The notes under the pieces were generated by a model, which was given only the letters and a program-made list of their open reading frames with translations, was not told the DNA's origin and did not search any database. The position numbers were made by a program, and so were the translations under genes. Shown piece after piece: positions 63,751 to 64,000 of a DNA stretch of 64,000 nt (within the stretch, counting starts at the first letter, position 1; each line of letters opens with the position of its first letter). The stretch comes from Agarivorans litoreus (GTDB taxonomy: Bacteria > Pseudomonadota > Gammaproteobacteria > Enterobacterales > Celerinatantimonadaceae), in contig NZ_BLPI01000001.1 in NCBI RefSeq assembly GCF_019649015.1, positions 2,497,001 through 2,561,000 of the forward strand, given 5' to 3'.

Positions 63751-64000
63751 TTAACCACCTACGGCGATTTTCTTCATGTCTTTCATGTAGCCACGAAGTT
63801 TCTTACCTACGATTTCTACAGGGTGGCTACGTAGCGCTTCGTTTACTTCGATAAGGCGAGCGTTATCAACGCCGTTGCTTTGCTCTTCAAAACCTTTACC
63901 AATGTACTCTAGGCTGATGTTGTTCACGGTGTCGCGCAATAGTGGCACAGCAGCGTGAGAGAATAGGTAACAACCGTATTCTGCAGTATCAGAGATTACT
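63751..64000 (-). CDS. ilvC: Ketol-acid reductoisomerase, C-terminal fragment
   Basis: The window edge cuts the 5' part. The visible end is [20 protein letters not shown], then [45 protein letters not shown] and [10 protein letters not shown]. This matches the C-terminus of the long (class II) IlvC of Enterobacteria and Vibrio. The enzyme makes dihydroxyvalerate for branched-chain amino acids with NADPH. The accessory repeat patch lies immediately downstream. Confidence 0.95.
   Translation of the reverse strand, partial: VISDTAEYGCYLFSHAAVPLLRDTVNNISLEYIGKGFEEQSNGVDNARLIEVNEALRSHPVEIVGKKLRGYMKDMKKIAVGG

Noticed and set aside
1-64000. CRISPR arrays, tRNA and rRNA genes, prophage structural genes
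   Set aside because: I looked for regularly spaced repeats, cloverleaf sequences and phage genes and saw none.

Overview
The window looks like a 64 kb piece of a marine gammaproteobacterial chromosome of moderate GC content. Alteromonadales is the best guess, perhaps close to Agarivorans, Shewanella or Vibrio. The reasons are the conserved maoP-hdfR pair, YciN, YegD, TcdA, Rep and IlvC homologues, many chemotaxis and cyclic-di-GMP proteins, and secreted polysaccharide enzymes with binding modules. The genus is inferred; I saw no rRNA or tRNA genes and could run no searches. Both ends are cut inside genes: xylulokinase (xylB) on the left and ketol-acid reductoisomerase (ilvC) on the right.

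Layout. 1-4.6 kb: xylB divergent from its activator xylR, then an aspartoacylase and a DUF1840 protein. 4.6-11.1 kb: a small kinase, then a minus-strand train maoP-rimK-AstE-like amidohydrolase-small MscS-retropepsin (RimB-like)-mgtE-corA, with hdfR divergent from maoP. 12.4-21.5 kb: an MsbA-type ABC exporter, a coiled-coil envelope protein, a PAS-GGDEF cyclase, a YegD-like Hsp70, a transglutaminase-like protein, an AraC/GyrI regulator, an EamA transporter and YciN. 21.5-26 kb and 36.3-39.4 kb: starch use. This comprises a cytoplasmic alpha-glucosidase, a secreted alpha-amylase with three C-terminal modules and a secreted type I pullulanase with three copies of the same FRGT-type module. 26-33.6 kb: a divergent sulfur cluster. 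A BigR/SqrR-like regulator and two YeeE/YedE halves lie on one side. DUF2892 and CoA-disulfide reductase-rhodanese lie on the other, followed by an RND pump behind a terminator. 33.7-48 kb: a ROK repressor, a periplasmic binding protein with a decayed tandem copy, pullulanase, an orphan kinase-like protein, rep helicase and a TetR-RND efflux operon. 48-60.4 kb: two chemoreceptors, tcdA flanked by two MITE-like elements, a second GGDEF protein, an acyltransferase, an HNH nuclease, an AlkC/AlkD-like protein, an orphan secreted CBM6 protein and small lipoproteins. 60.4-63.7 kb: an accessory patch with a KAP P-loop NTPase inside nested inverted repeats and a truncated gene tail, just downstream of ilvC.

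How the genes fit together. Amylase and pullulanase would cut starch or glycogen outside the cell and the alpha-glucosidase would finish the job inside. XylB and XylR handle xylose. The sulfur cluster would sense persulfide through a Cys31/Cys97 pair, reduce polysulfide or CoA persulfide, and move sulfur species through YeeE/YedE proteins. The RimK operon suggests addition and removal of glutamate tails, next to mechanosensitive and Mg2+ transport. The most unusual stretches are the RND pump attached to the persulfide operon, the KAP gene in nested inverted repeats, the paired MITEs, and the in-frame duplicated 3' end of the binding-protein gene.
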